A stretch of 64,000 nucleotides of DNA from Chrysopilus asiliformis (taxonomy: Eukaryota; Arthropoda; Insecta; Diptera; Rhagionidae). The notes beneath the pieces were generated by a model. The model had not been told where the DNA came from. It saw only the letters and a list, made by a program, of their open reading frames with translations, and searched no databases. Every line of letters starts with the position of its first letter. Position 1 is the stretch's first letter. Of this stretch, positions 23,395 through 34,454 are shown in pieces. The stretch covers positions 27,505,684 through 27,569,683 of the forward strand of contig OZ035961.1 of assembly GCA_964034945.1 (NCBI GenBank), given 5' to 3'. Made by a program: the position numbers and the translations under genes.

Positions 23395-24060
23395 TCTCGA
23401 AAAACCTTCTGTTGTCTGTCCGTCCGTCTGTCGGTGAACACTATAACTTCCGAAAGGATTCAGGTCGAGGTATAGTTGCGTTTCTAGTAAAGAGCAAGAC
23501 TAAGTTCTTAAACGGGCAAATTCGGAACATCCCCTACCCTCCCCAACCCCCTCACCGATACCATAGCAACAGTTTTTCGCAATTTTCTCGAAAACGGTGA
23601 ATCATGTTGAAAATTTTTATTAAGGTAAAATATCTTTAAAATAAAATTCTACATAACTCATCCATACATTAAAATCCATTTGAACCACTCCTTCCCCCCT
23701 CTCCCATACAAATTGAATACTTTTTTTTATTTTCTCTAAAACGTTGCACAGTATCGAAAAATTTATGAAGATAAAATGTGTTTAAAATATGGTTTTACAT
23801 AGCCGGTCCATACATTAAAATCCAACCGGACAACTCCTTTCTCCCTCTCACACACAAATGGATTTCTTTAACCCTGGACCCGTGTATTGGGCACTGAGTG
23901 CCCAAGTACACGATAAATGGAAGTTTTATAGTACACGGGTCCAGGGTTAAATAAAAATTTTGCCTTTTTTTGAGTATTTGAATTTTTTTCTGTAGAGTAT
24001 AGTATTTGACAGCCAATGGCCAGGCAGTTGTAGATTTTCTTATATTTAGTCTTACTTGCC
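23395..24060 (+). repeat. Dispersed repeat R-A, copy 2
   Basis: Has TGTCTGTCCGTCCGTCTG, then ATAACTTCCGAAAGGATTCA, the TAGTTGCGTTTCTAG block, two rounds of the cassette CATACATTAAAATCCA with C-rich ACTCCTTCCCCCCTCTCCCA, and the tail phrase GTATTTGACAG...GTAGATTTTCTTAT. The 83-bp TTAA element is inserted in it. Confidence 0.7.
23868..23950. mobile_element. 83-bp TTAA-bounded micro-palindrome (family C)
   Basis: A perfect inverted repeat TTAACCCTGGACCCGTGTA at both ends, with a smaller hairpin GGGCACTGAGTGCCC inside. At 83 bp it is one of the smallest elements here, and it interrupts an R-A copy. Confidence 0.7.
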
Positions 24061-24220
24061 AAACACAAAATGACTAAAAAAGATAAAAAATGTTTGAAAT
24101 TTAAAAAAAGAAGATTTTCCTGAAGAGAAAAAAAATATTTCAAAAAAAAATATTTATCTCACTTTCAGTTCTGATATACAGCGCCCAGATTTTTTTTTCT
24201 TTTTAGTAAATAAAATTTCT

Positions 24221-24470
24221 TTAACTCTTTCAGACCCGGTGGTTACATTTGTACACATTAAAGTTTTTCCCAAATATAACAATTTCATAAGATTATTTCG
24301 TATTTGAGACCGGTTGCGAACGTTTGTACACATTACAAGCTATCGAAAACAGTAATAGATCTTGGATTTTTTTTTTCAATATTTTCTTACTCTTATTTAC
24401 CTACTTTATCAACACAAATTTTATCACAACCAAATTTTTTAAAAAAATAATTCAGGTCTGAACGGGTTAA
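24221..24470. mobile_element. TTAA-bounded MITE (family C)
   Basis: The left end is TTAACTCTTTCAGACC and the right end read inward is TTAACCCGTTCAGACC, two mismatches in 16. The interior has two copies of the phrase GTTTGTACACATTA, or a close variant, each preceded by a GAGACCGGTTGCGA-like segment. Confidence 0.7.
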
Positions 24471-24799
24471 TAAAGACTTTTTACAAAAAAAAAAAAAGAT
24501 TCCTTCGACTAAGCAATGATTGAAAAATTATCTGGGTTTCAATTTTACAAGTAAATTGTTTAAATTATTATAAAAATTTCCGATTTTAATATTGCAATTT
24601 TTTTTGGTTAAATCAAGTTTTTTTAAATAAATAATTGGTATTTTTCTTCCTCAGAATAGATGTGTAAAAAATATTGGATATTTTAAATATGTTTTAAATG
24701 TATTTGGACTATTTCAAACAAAAACTTAAAATTTTTCTATCCAACAAGCATTTTTGTCAACCGTTGACGTCCCGATTGACGTAAATAACATTTAGAAAT

Positions 24800-25075
24800 G
24801 AGGCGTTAAAAGCTAGAGTGAGGCGTTAAAAGCTATGAGGCGTTAAAAGCTAGACCAACCCACATGTCGAAATCGTGAATTTTTTTGTGTTTGAATCACT
24901 ATTGCGAGTGAGTTTTTAGACAAAAATGTTTGGATGCACCAAAAAACGTTTCAACATTGAGTAATAAAGTCCACAGATTTTTTTTTCCAAAAATTTTCAG
25001 TCAATAATAGTACAGAGTGGAAAAGCTTCAAAAACTCGATTATGTGGGTTGGTCCAATCTAGCTTTTAACGCCTC
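24800..25075. mobile_element. Family B MITE, copy 3 with triplicated left terminus
   Basis: Exact duplication AAAT on both sides (24796-24799, 25076-25079). The left terminus appears three times in tandem, at 24800, 24820 and 24837, each beginning GAGGCGTTAAAAGCTA, before the ordinary element continues. The third unit lacks the same six bases as the right end of copy 2. An R-A repeat fragment begins about 50 bp to the right. Confidence 0.85.
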
Positions 25076-25124
25076 AAATACCATAGGCAATTTATGACTC
25101 TCCTATGCATTAATTTTTTTTCGA

Positions 25125-25375
25125 ATAAATTGATAGCTTTCGAAAGGATTGAGCTAGAGACTTGAAAGTTGTTATAGTAGCGTTTCTCGTAAACAGCAAG
25201 GCAAAGTTCCTGAACGGGAAATTCAGACCATTTTGTCCACCTCCCCAATACAAATGGGATTTTATTTTTATGAAAATTTTCTCTGGCCTCATATTGCTGA
25301 ACAGTTGAAATAAACCATTTTTGCAATGATTTTTTTTTAAACCAGAAGCCAATATTTGATGATTGGTTCCTTCTA
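25125..25375 (+). repeat. Dispersed repeat R-A, fragment (copy 3)
   Basis: Contains CTTTCGAAAGGATTGAGCTA, GAGACTTGAAAGTTG, CGTTTCTCGTAAACAGCAAG, CCTGAACGGGAAATTC and the tail phrase AATATTTGATGATTGG. The GTCC stretch is missing. Confidence 0.6.
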
Positions 25376-25379
25376 AAAA

Positions 25380-28090
25380 AATATGAAAATCACTGCGAAA
25401 ATTGCTTGTTATTTTCCCAGTGTACAAAGAAGACTTCTGGGAAATACTTTTCATATATCATTTCTAATGTGAGCAAAAAGTTCATGCATAAGGGGCATTT
25501 TTTTAATTTTTCTATATTTTTGTACTACTATTTATGATCATTATCAGATGCATGTTCGATGTTCGTGTGCACTTGACATCATGCAACTGCAGGTATTTAG
25601 AATTTTTTGCCTCGGTTTTTGTATCTGATATGTAAGTAAAATTTATGAACTCGAAGATAATAATTTTACAAAACTTGTTTTTTAAATATATTAAACTTAG
25701 ATTTTATACACAATGTTGCAAACTAGGCATTTTAATGTTAATATTGCTAGTTTGAGCCAACAGACGATGTAATCATAATTGAAACGCATTGAAAATTCAA
25801 GTTTGTTGTACGATGATCGTTTATACGTTCACTTCATACTCGTATATTAAGTTCTTTACTGAAGCGACATTAAGTGGAAATTTTAACAAGATGCGATTTC
25901 AGTGTGGCTGCCTTACTACGTGTCGATTGCCAGTGGAATAGCCTCTAGTATACGTCGTCGTTCATTTCATGTAAAATACGCAGTGCGAAAAATCGAGAGG
26001 TGAAAAATGTATTCCGCCAGGTTTCAAGCAGCGTAATTAAAATTAATTAGAACTTAATTAAAAGTTGGAGTAGACGAGGATTTTCTTCGTTTGTCGGCTC
26101 ACCCTGCCAGTTAATATCAATTACTTTGGCTGAATTTAGATCAAGAGTCGAAGCAAATACCAGAATAAAGTTGTTAGTAATAAGAAAACAGGAAAATTAA
26201 GCAAATACAAAGTTAAATATACTTCATGGCAAAAAGTTTTTCGGTAAATACAAATATCTACAGATTGTATTTCTTTCATTTCGGTTGTGATGGATATTTT
26301 CTTTTTTTTTTGGTTTTTGTTTTGTTTTTGCCGAGACTCTATTTTCCATTACATGCTAAACGAACCGGAAAACGCAAACAGTCTTGATTGGCATTCATCT
26401 TTTGCTCCCCCTTGACTTTTCCCACTGTATTATAATGGCAAGTGAGAGAGCTTTTTTTTTTGTTGCTTTGTCTATTTTTTGAAGTTTGCTTAGTTTATTT
26501 TGACACGACATGCTATTTGCCTGTATTTTGGCAATAGACCTGGGTATGGTGCTGTGATTACATCTAAATAAAGGCGAAAATCGGTGCTATTCTCTGCTTT
26601 CCGGGTGCTAGGGCTGTGGAAAGGGATGTATAGAAAATTACCCAAGTATCTACCTATTTCCTTTAGTCAAATTTACCGCTTTTGTTTGTATATTTTAGTC
26701 GTTGTGTATGGGTAAATAGAGAACATTCAGGATGAATACCGTACTAACGAATTAATGGAAAAATCTCACCGAAAACTCTCATCGAATCCAACCAGGGTTA
26801 CTTTCCATACCAGATTGTTTGTTTGTTTTTCCCATTCAGTATAGCTTAAGTCACCATCCCCGCACACTGAAACTCGCGAATATCGAAGGCGAGGGTTGCA
26901 TCGATTTAAATATGTATAGCAAAAAAAGAACACTGTATATTCTAGATAGATGAGTTTGATCTACCTTCACCTTTTGTTTCCATTCGAACCACAGCAGGGT
27001 GAAAATTCTCTGCTACTTGAAAACTAGAAGAATTTTTTGTAACCATCTTTCAATGTACTTCTTAGCTAAGCTCAATCCCCAAAGGATATAGCAAACCTCA
27101 AATACAACAACATACAACTAAGGAGTTATTTTTTTCGGGCTGAAAAAAAAAATATTGTCTATTTTTCAAAGCGAAGCGAGGCGAGAAAAAAGTAAAGATT
27201 TTCTCCCTATAATCCGTAATACCCACTCCAGTGAATTCCTTTTGCTTGGCTCCAATATTGAAATGCTTTTGTTTTTGCTGTGTTGAAAATTTGATGTTTT
27301 TCTAGCCTAGGTGGGTATTTTGTACACAAATACACAACCATGTATGTATAATTTTTAAGGTAAATTCATCGTTGTTACTGGCAAAGATTCTATTAGTTTT
27401 TGTTGTTGTTGCCACTTTACCAATTCTATTCATACAAGTATCGAAACAATCTGACGTCTTTCGTTTGCCTTTCTTCATTCTTTGGGTGTTTTTTTTTTGA
27501 TCAACGAACCTACATAAATATTTCAAAAAGGATAATCAGGGTACACATACAAAATTTGTTGGAGTGGGGAAAAGGATCCCTTTTTTTGGAAGGCATCTGA
27601 ACATATTTTATGCTTATTAAAGCATACTTTTGCTCTTTCGGAAATTGCCATTAATTATGATTCAATGTTCCCAGAATCCCCATCTATTATTTTTGTGTTG
27701 GGGTATTCTTATTGGCTGTATATGATTTGGAGCAAATTGAGAAACAACAAAACATAAATGAAGAAAACATCTTTTGTATAACAAGGCCCTTAGAAATTTT
27801 GGGAGAAAACTTTTAATGAAGATCCTTTTAAATTGAATGATTTGTAGTTGACAAATACTTTTTAAAAAATAGATAGAATATAACGTAGGATATTTTAGCT
27901 AAATTGGTTTACGTAAGTAGAATTTTAAAATATAGATTTGTAAGTTTTTCAGATCTTTGTAAATTTTGAGCTCAACTTCGTGGCTTTTGCTAAATACGTG
28001 GATCAACTGAAATTTATGCATAGAATTATGTTTTATAGCTTTTTTTAGGAATTTTTAACGCGAACATTTTTTTTACTTTATAAATTTTCC
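25380..28090. other. Low-repeat stretch, possibly unique host DNA
   Basis: Unlike most of the window, I found no TIR element here. At 26025-26065 there is a dense run of TAATTA and AATTAA words, typical homeodomain-type sites. It could be intronic or cis-regulatory DNA; no exon was recognised. Confidence 0.35.
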
Positions 28091-28094
28091 ACTG

Positions 28095-28790
28095 TACTAA
28101 AAAAATAACAGTTGTGATCAACACAAAACTTTCCTCTGCAATATTCAGTTTCAGGAAAAATACGTAAAAAAAATATTTTTTCAAATATCTCGAGAACCGT
28201 TAAAAATATGTAAAAACCGTTGACAGAAAAAATGCAGGAAATTTTATTTCCCTTGAATCTTGTTATATACATTTTTTCATAATAGCGCATAGTTTTCGAA
28301 AGATTCTCAAAAAACCGAGAAATTTTCAAAAAAACTCAAATTTTTTGAAATATTTTGAGAACCGTTAGGGATATCTATAAATCGTTAATGTAAAAAATGT
28401 AGAAAATTTGATTTCCCGTAAATTGTTTTAAATGTGATTTTTCATAATAGCGCATAGTTTTCGAAAAATTTTCAAAAAACCGAGAAATTTTCAAAAAACT
28501 TAATTTTCTTAAATACCTTGAGTACCGTTAGGGATATGTATAAATCGTTAAAGCAAGCCATGTAGAAAACTTTATTTCCTAGAAATTTGGTTACATGCGT
28601 TTTTCACAAAAGTGCATAATTTTCGAGATTTTCAAAAAACTGATTTTTTTCAAATAACTTGAGAACCGTTAGTGATACAAAAAAACCGTTAAAACAGAAA
28701 ATGTAGAAAATTTTATATCCTTTAAATTTTCTTTTATTCATTTTTTCCCAAAAGCGAATAGATTTTGAGAAATATTCCTGTATTGCATGT
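28095..28790 (+). repeat. R-C copy 3, extended into a tandem array of about four units
   Basis: After the R-C head (ACAGTTGTGATCAACACAAA) come about four diverged units of roughly 130-165 bp starting near 28172, 28338, 28500 and 28650. Each has the order: AAATAnnTTGAGAACCGTTA, TATAAATCGTTAA, TGTAGAAAATTTATTTCC-like, TTTTTCATAATAGCGCATAG and TTTTCGAAAAATTTTCAAAA. Unit boundaries are judged by eye. Confidence 0.7.
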
Positions 28791-28799
28791 ACGTGAAAG

Positions 28800-30665
28800 G
28801 AATAATCATTAAAAATGGCGTCATTTTTCTTTAAAAGATCCGTCAATTTCTTATTTTCAAAAAAAAACGTTTCATAAATCCGCAAACAATTTGTTTGTCC
28901 TTGCGACATATTAATAGGGAAACACTGAACTGACGTCAGAGCACGGGACACTAATACACGTAAAGTGTAGAGTTACGGATCTGACTCGGAACATATCCTG
29001 CATAAAAAAAACTCGAAATTCTAATTTAAAAAAAGGAAATTTTTTCTTTGAAAAAATAGGGTATTTTTTGAAAAAAAAAATAAAATAAAAGATGAATAGA
29101 ATTATGCTAAAACACTTTAAACTATTGTAAAATGTAAATTCCCTTTTTCTAAATTATTAGATGATTACATAAGTAATATAAATTAATTCAATTACATTTA
29201 ACTGTTTGCATAGAACAAAAGCATATGCTCGGCCACTAATTAGCATAAAAACGGGCTTTTTTGTTTATTGAATTACGGCGTCCAGAAAAAAGGACTAGGG
29301 ATAAATTTCAAATAGTAGCAGCTGAAATACAAACGAAAAACATCTTTAAATTAGATAATTAGAATTTTGCAAGAAAAATTAACTAATTTCTTTACATTAG
29401 TGACTATGACTACACCAAAATTAAATTACATTGTTTGCCCAGTTAAAGCTCCATTCGGATTTGTATAAAATTCGTAAGGGCTGAAATTTTCCAACATGCT
29501 GATCCCAAAATTCCCAGAACTGTGAATAAATTCATCCAACCGGTAGCATAAATTTATAACTCTATACGAGTCCGTATAGAATGCTTACGGAATGAAATAC
29601 GTATATTTGCGCTAGTTGCCGGCTATTAGACGGATGTCTGCCTTCCATGTTAATTAAAACATAATTGCACTCTGCCTGAATTTTAATTTTGGACGAAGAT
29701 TATAAATTCTGAATAACCGGCATCACTTGTTATTATACAGCCAGGCAGGATCGAAAGAACAAAAAGAGCCAGAACCAGAGCCAGGGCCACTAAATTAAAG
29801 GATATAGAAAGGGATATGGTGTGGGATGAGTTTCCGAATGCACAGAGCGAGACTAAATTAATTAGAGCTCTCAGTACGAAATATCCAGGTACTTGTTACG
29901 TGCATCGAATGCATGCCATCTGCAACTATGGGCGACCATAGAAATGAAATTTATGATTTCCATCACAACTGGTGCACGGATATGCAAAGCTATCAACTCG
30001 CACTCTGATCAGAGAAGTTATTTTAACCCAACTAACATACAAGTAAATAATCGTATCTACTCTATTGAATACCTATAGATATATATTGTACATATTTGAG
30101 TATAATATTGTCTGTGGTGTGCAAGGGTTCATAACTCAATTCCAGTTTAATCAAATTGCTTTGTGTATTTTTGTGTAAGCTTTTATAAAGAATACATCAA
30201 CAATTCCAAAAAACCGGGAAACACGTACGGTAATTGAGGGAAATAGTCACGAGATTTTCATTGCGCCATTTATTAACTGAATTTATGATTGTTTACTGAT
30301 ATAAATTTATTTATGATTTAGAATGATTGTTTTCAGTTAACATGTTAAACAAGAGTGAATTAAAATAAATTATGCTATGGCAAACAGGAATATATTTCAG
30401 ATAGCAATTTTGGGATAATAAAACTAATTTTGTATAGTTTATTGAAAAGTTATGAAATTTTGACAGTTTTCGTAGGTGTATCTCATTAGACAACAAAAAC
30501 GTTGTGAAACTACAATACAATATTTTGTATTATTAATTGATAGAAAAACCTCAAAAATTCTAATGGATTTCAATTTAGTGATGCAGCAGATGAAAACTCA
30601 ATTTTTCCGCTGTTTCAGCACCTCCACTTTAAAATAGATTATAATTAAAGTAGATTAGTGTCCAT
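28800..30665. other. Low-repeat stretch, no gene recognised
   Basis: No inverted-repeat element found. An AGCC-rich spot (AAAAGAGCCAGAACCAGAGC) lies at about 29760. Chance frames only. Confidence 0.4.
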
Positions 30666-30670
30666 TCTTA

Positions 30671-31035
30671 AGGTGCCGCTCCACATTAGAGTAAATATGC
30701 GAGTAACTCTCAAAAACTCTCGAGAGTTACCCGCAGGAGGTTGTCCATTTGAGAGTTATTTTCGGCGATTTGTCTATCGCTACTAGCGAAATCGAGCTTC
30801 TAGCTTCTAGCCTCTAGCTTCTAGCTTCTAGCGTTCTCGAGAGCTACTAGCGAAATTCAAATGCTCTTCGTATCTGGCGAGCTACTCTCCGAGAGTTCAG
30901 TGGAGGCCTGTCGACTAGAGAGTAGAATCACTTTTGACAACTCGCAGAAACTAGCTCGAGAGTTTCTGCGAGCGACTCTCAGAGACGTGTCCATTTGCGA
31001 GTAGCTGCTATCGAGAGGTTCTCGGTAGAGGATTG
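30671..31035. mobile_element. Family D MITE, copy 1, right end truncated
   Basis: Begins AGGTGCCGCTCCACATTAGA after TTA. It has many CTCTCGAGAG-type palindromes and matches copy 2 in reverse orientation. The match fades at about 31035 and the distal TIR is missing. An internal heptamer-like tract AGCTTCTAGCTTCTAG lies at about 30795-30830. Confidence 0.7.
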
Positions 31036-31290
31036 ATTTAGAGGATTACATCTCATTCTGTTTAACAATTTTCTACGTGGCGCATTCCTGTTTAATTCTT
31101 TTTGCTACGATCTTATTTTTTGATTCTCGTGAATTTTTCATTTCTTTAATAGCTTTTCCTTTACTGTTTCATTTCAGTCAGCTTTGCGCACCCCACCACA
31201 CTCACACTCGTCTCGTCCCGCATTGGTGCATTAAAATGGTAACTTTAATTTACCATCATTCCAGATGTTTGTCATCGCAGTGCGCGCCTG

Positions 31291-31559
31291 GCCTCAGAAA
31301 AATTGAAAAAAAGTCGTCGACGTACGGCGTAAGTAGCTTTCCGCAGAAAAATTTAGCCTATGCTAGGCGCGCATTCGCCTGCGTTAGGAAAAGTAAAACT
31401 GGGTGAACCTGTAGCGGGAGGAATTCAAAAATTAAACCTGCAGCAAGTACTGTAGGGAGTAAGGAGCTGCACGGGTTGACTTAAGATAGGTATTTCGAGA
31501 GTGTTATGCTGTAACTTGTCAAAAAGTTTATTTGATCATCTTTATTATTTTTCTGAGTG
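31291..31559. mobile_element. Family A MITE, diverged copy 4
   Basis: The right end is ATTTTTCTGAGTG. The left end is degraded to GCCTCAGAAAAATTG. TG flanks both sides (31289-31290, 31560-31561). Internal phrases GTCGTCGACGTACGGCGTA, GGCGCGCATTCGCCTGCG and AAAGTAAAACTGG match other family A copies. Confidence 0.7.
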
Positions 31560-31564
31560 TGTCT

Positions 31565-33549
31565 TGCTAAAAGGCATATAAAGCTAGGCGTGCTACTTGG
31601 GTCATTAAAGAAAATTGTGTTGGTCTATAGTAATATTTTGATTGAAACTTTTCGGTCAGAGCTTTTTCAGACAAAAAATAATAATTGACGCATTTATAAT
31701 GTATATAAATTGATTTTTTCAATTGATTTTTTACAAAGCAAATAAAATATGAGCATCAATAAATAAAATTCCACGAAAAAGAGACCCATTTGGTTAATAT
31801 ACGATTCTGCAATATTTTAACAATGTGCTACAGAGTAAAATTCGTTAATTTTAATAAATGATAACAAAATGTATTACAATTTGTTGCACCTGAACTTAAT
31901 AAAAATATTCCAATTATGAGAGTAATATACAATGGCTCTCATTAACTTAAATCACTTTTACAAAGTCCCAAAATACTAAAAGTAATTTTTTTATTAAACA
32001 AACAACATAAATTGAAAATCTATATTTTTAACCAAAAAGTGTTTTTAAATAATCAGATACAATTAAGCATCTGTGTGTAATTTTCGCCAGACCTACCTAC
32101 AGATATTTCGTATTATCGTTAACTTGTCTAATTTATATCTTTTGCGATTACAAATTTAAATAAAATCACTATTAAAATTTTAACATCATGGAGGACTTAT
32201 TTTTCTTTTAAGGGGAAGAAGCATCATTATATGCCCCCTACACGTGTCTCAACACTCAAGTTAGTTTCTTTGCTCTTAAACATCTTTAAGAAAGAAAACA
32301 GAAAGACAACGTTGACAACCTTATGAAACTGCAATGTTTAATCGCTAAGCAAAGTGTGGTTTCTTGTTATATCGAATGTAATTTGCCACACAAAATGAAA
32401 AAAAAAATGTGAGAAAAGAAAGAAATAAAGTAAAAGTCAAACTAAGAAACTATCAACAGCGCCATATTTAACATCTGCTGACCAGTGGGATGTGTTTTTT
32501 TTTCCTTACTTCCAGATATAAGATCAAAATCATGCTATAAGTTCATGTATGTAGACATGTTCCATATTGGAGCTCCAAATTTATCTTACCAGACATACAA
32601 CACCAGCCAGACAGTCAGTAGATTGAATTGGACCCAAGTGACAAATGCTGTTAAACAATTTCTGGATAACAAAATGGCAAACATCAAAAATGCATTTGCA
32701 AAATGCACTTTAAAAAAGAAACGTTCCTCAATTTAATAATAACCCCTTTCGAATGTATTAAAATTAAGTGAAACTATTGAAATCGATTTCGAAATGAAAC
32801 TTTGTACGTTTCATGATAATTAATTTGTTTTGCAACGGTTGATATTATCTCCAGTCATTGGAAAATGTCTTCGCCAATTTTGTATCAGCCACTCTTAAAT
32901 TGCTAGCACTGCACAGGATTTTATCCACTTAGTTCTTTTCATTTTCCCTTAACATTTTTCTTTGCCCTTCCACATCATCATCATTTTTCCCCATTATCGT
33001 CGCTTCGACCCAGACAATTTTGTGACTTTGCAATTTTCATCAGAAAACTTTTTCCATTTTTTCTCGTTGCAATCTCATCTAATGATAAAAGTTGAAAATT
33101 TTCCCAAAAACAAAAGCACAAACCAACCAAATTGAAAAAAAAAAAACAAACACAGGCAATGTAAAATTCTGTGATTGTGGTGTGGATATTGAGATAAGAA
33201 AAGTTTTTCAAAATTTTCTTATTTCACAAGTCACAGAGGAACAAAATTAAACAAATCATCAGAGCGACAGAAAATTAGAAAAGTCCTTGAAAAAAAAGTG
33301 AAGACAAAAACACATTCCCATGTCCTTAGCCAATTTAACCCTTTCCAGAGAATGGACTCTCGGTTTTATTTTGTTTTCCACATCATTCTTTGGAATGATT
33401 TTTTTTCTTCACACACAAAACCATCGAAAGCGACATGTTTTATAAGGACTGTCAATTTATATTTCAAAGGACTTGAATATTTATGATGCAACCAAACGCA
33501 TGTCTCAAAATGTCCTTGAATAACTAATAATATGTCGTCGTATTTTTCC
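31565..33549. other. Mostly unassigned; holds the candidate exon at 32513
   Basis: AT-rich on both sides of the candidate exon. A frame of 76 codons on the minus strand (32981-33211) has no recognisable domain. Confidence 0.4.
32513..32736 (+). CDS. Possible 3' terminal exon of an unknown gene
   Basis: A long pyrimidine tract ending TTCCTTACTTCCAG (up to 32512) is a good splice acceptor. It is followed by a frame of about 73 codons ending TAA at 32734-32736. The peptide includes YVDMFHIGAPNLSYQTYN, LNWTQVTNAVKQFLDNKM and a basic tail KCTLKKKRSSI. I recognise no domain. The composition is less extreme than in neighbouring chance frames, with two possible N-glycosylation sites (NLS, NTS) plus NWT. 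No partner exon, start codon or polyadenylation signal could be tied to it. It may be chance. Confidence 0.2.
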
Positions 33550-33695
33550 TTAACCCGTTCGGATGTGTTTTTCTAAATTTTATTTTATTGATTTCCTTCA
33601 TGTTTTCTATAATTGGCCACGGTCATGCTAAGCGAAGGTCGACGATCGTAAAACTTTGTCCTTTTAAAGTTTTATGTCGTGTCAGAAAGAGTTAA
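33550..33695. mobile_element. TTAA-bounded short MITE (family C)
   Basis: The left end is TTAACCCGTTCGGATGTG and the right end read inward is TTAACTCTTTCTGACACG. The 146-bp element is non-coding. The termini resemble those of the 24221-24470 element. Confidence 0.6.
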
Positions 33696-34147
33696 ATTCG
33701 AAAATCCTATTATCCTTGAAATAAATTGAATCCATTGCTCGTTTGCATCGATTCGGTTTTCTAAGAAATGAAAATAAAGTAGTTTAGATAAAGATGTGAA
33801 AATCAGATTTTTTTGTGATTTCTTGAAAAATTAAAAACAATTTCTTTAAAAAAATAAATCCATACCTAAAAAGATTTGTATCGCATAAGTCATTTTACCA
33901 CACATTAAAAAATATTTTCAAAATTCAAATTCTTCGCCATAAAATAAAAAAAAAAGATTTTCTGTTTTTCGACAAAAAAATTTCTCTTTTTAGACATTTT
34001 GGAATAAAACAATTATGTTTAGTTTTTTGTACTTTTTGCAAAAATTAATTTTATCCCAAATTTTTCAAGATTTTACGGAAGACATTTTTTTGAAAAATAC
34101 TTTTAATTAAATCTAGAACCCCCCAGGGTCATCCTTATCAACGAAAG

Positions 34148-34345
34148 AATAGAAATGCATACTGTGGGTTCGTATGTTCGCTTATAACTCTAGAACTAAT
34201 GAACCGATTTGCACCGAACTTTGGATTTTCATATTAGGGACCGATACTTAGGCTATGCGCTAAAAACAAGATCCCCTTCTTTTACCCGCCTCCCCTGAAC
34301 TCGCAAGAAAAATTTACGACAATTAAAGTAATTTCTACTCTTCCG
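34148..34345. repeat. R-B-like fragment
   Basis: Contains TTCGCTTATAACTCTAGAAC, AATGAACCGATTTGCACCGA and C-rich CCCGCCTCCCCTGAACTCGC, similar in arrangement to 39325-40530 and 62750-63130. Confidence 0.45.
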
Positions 34346-34454
34346 CAGTCTGTTCACTCTTTTAACACGTTGACTGCCGGACCAATTTTGCAAAAATGTA
34401 AGGGAGATGCCAATACATGTAGACGTATGTAGAATGTACGTATGTATGAATGTA

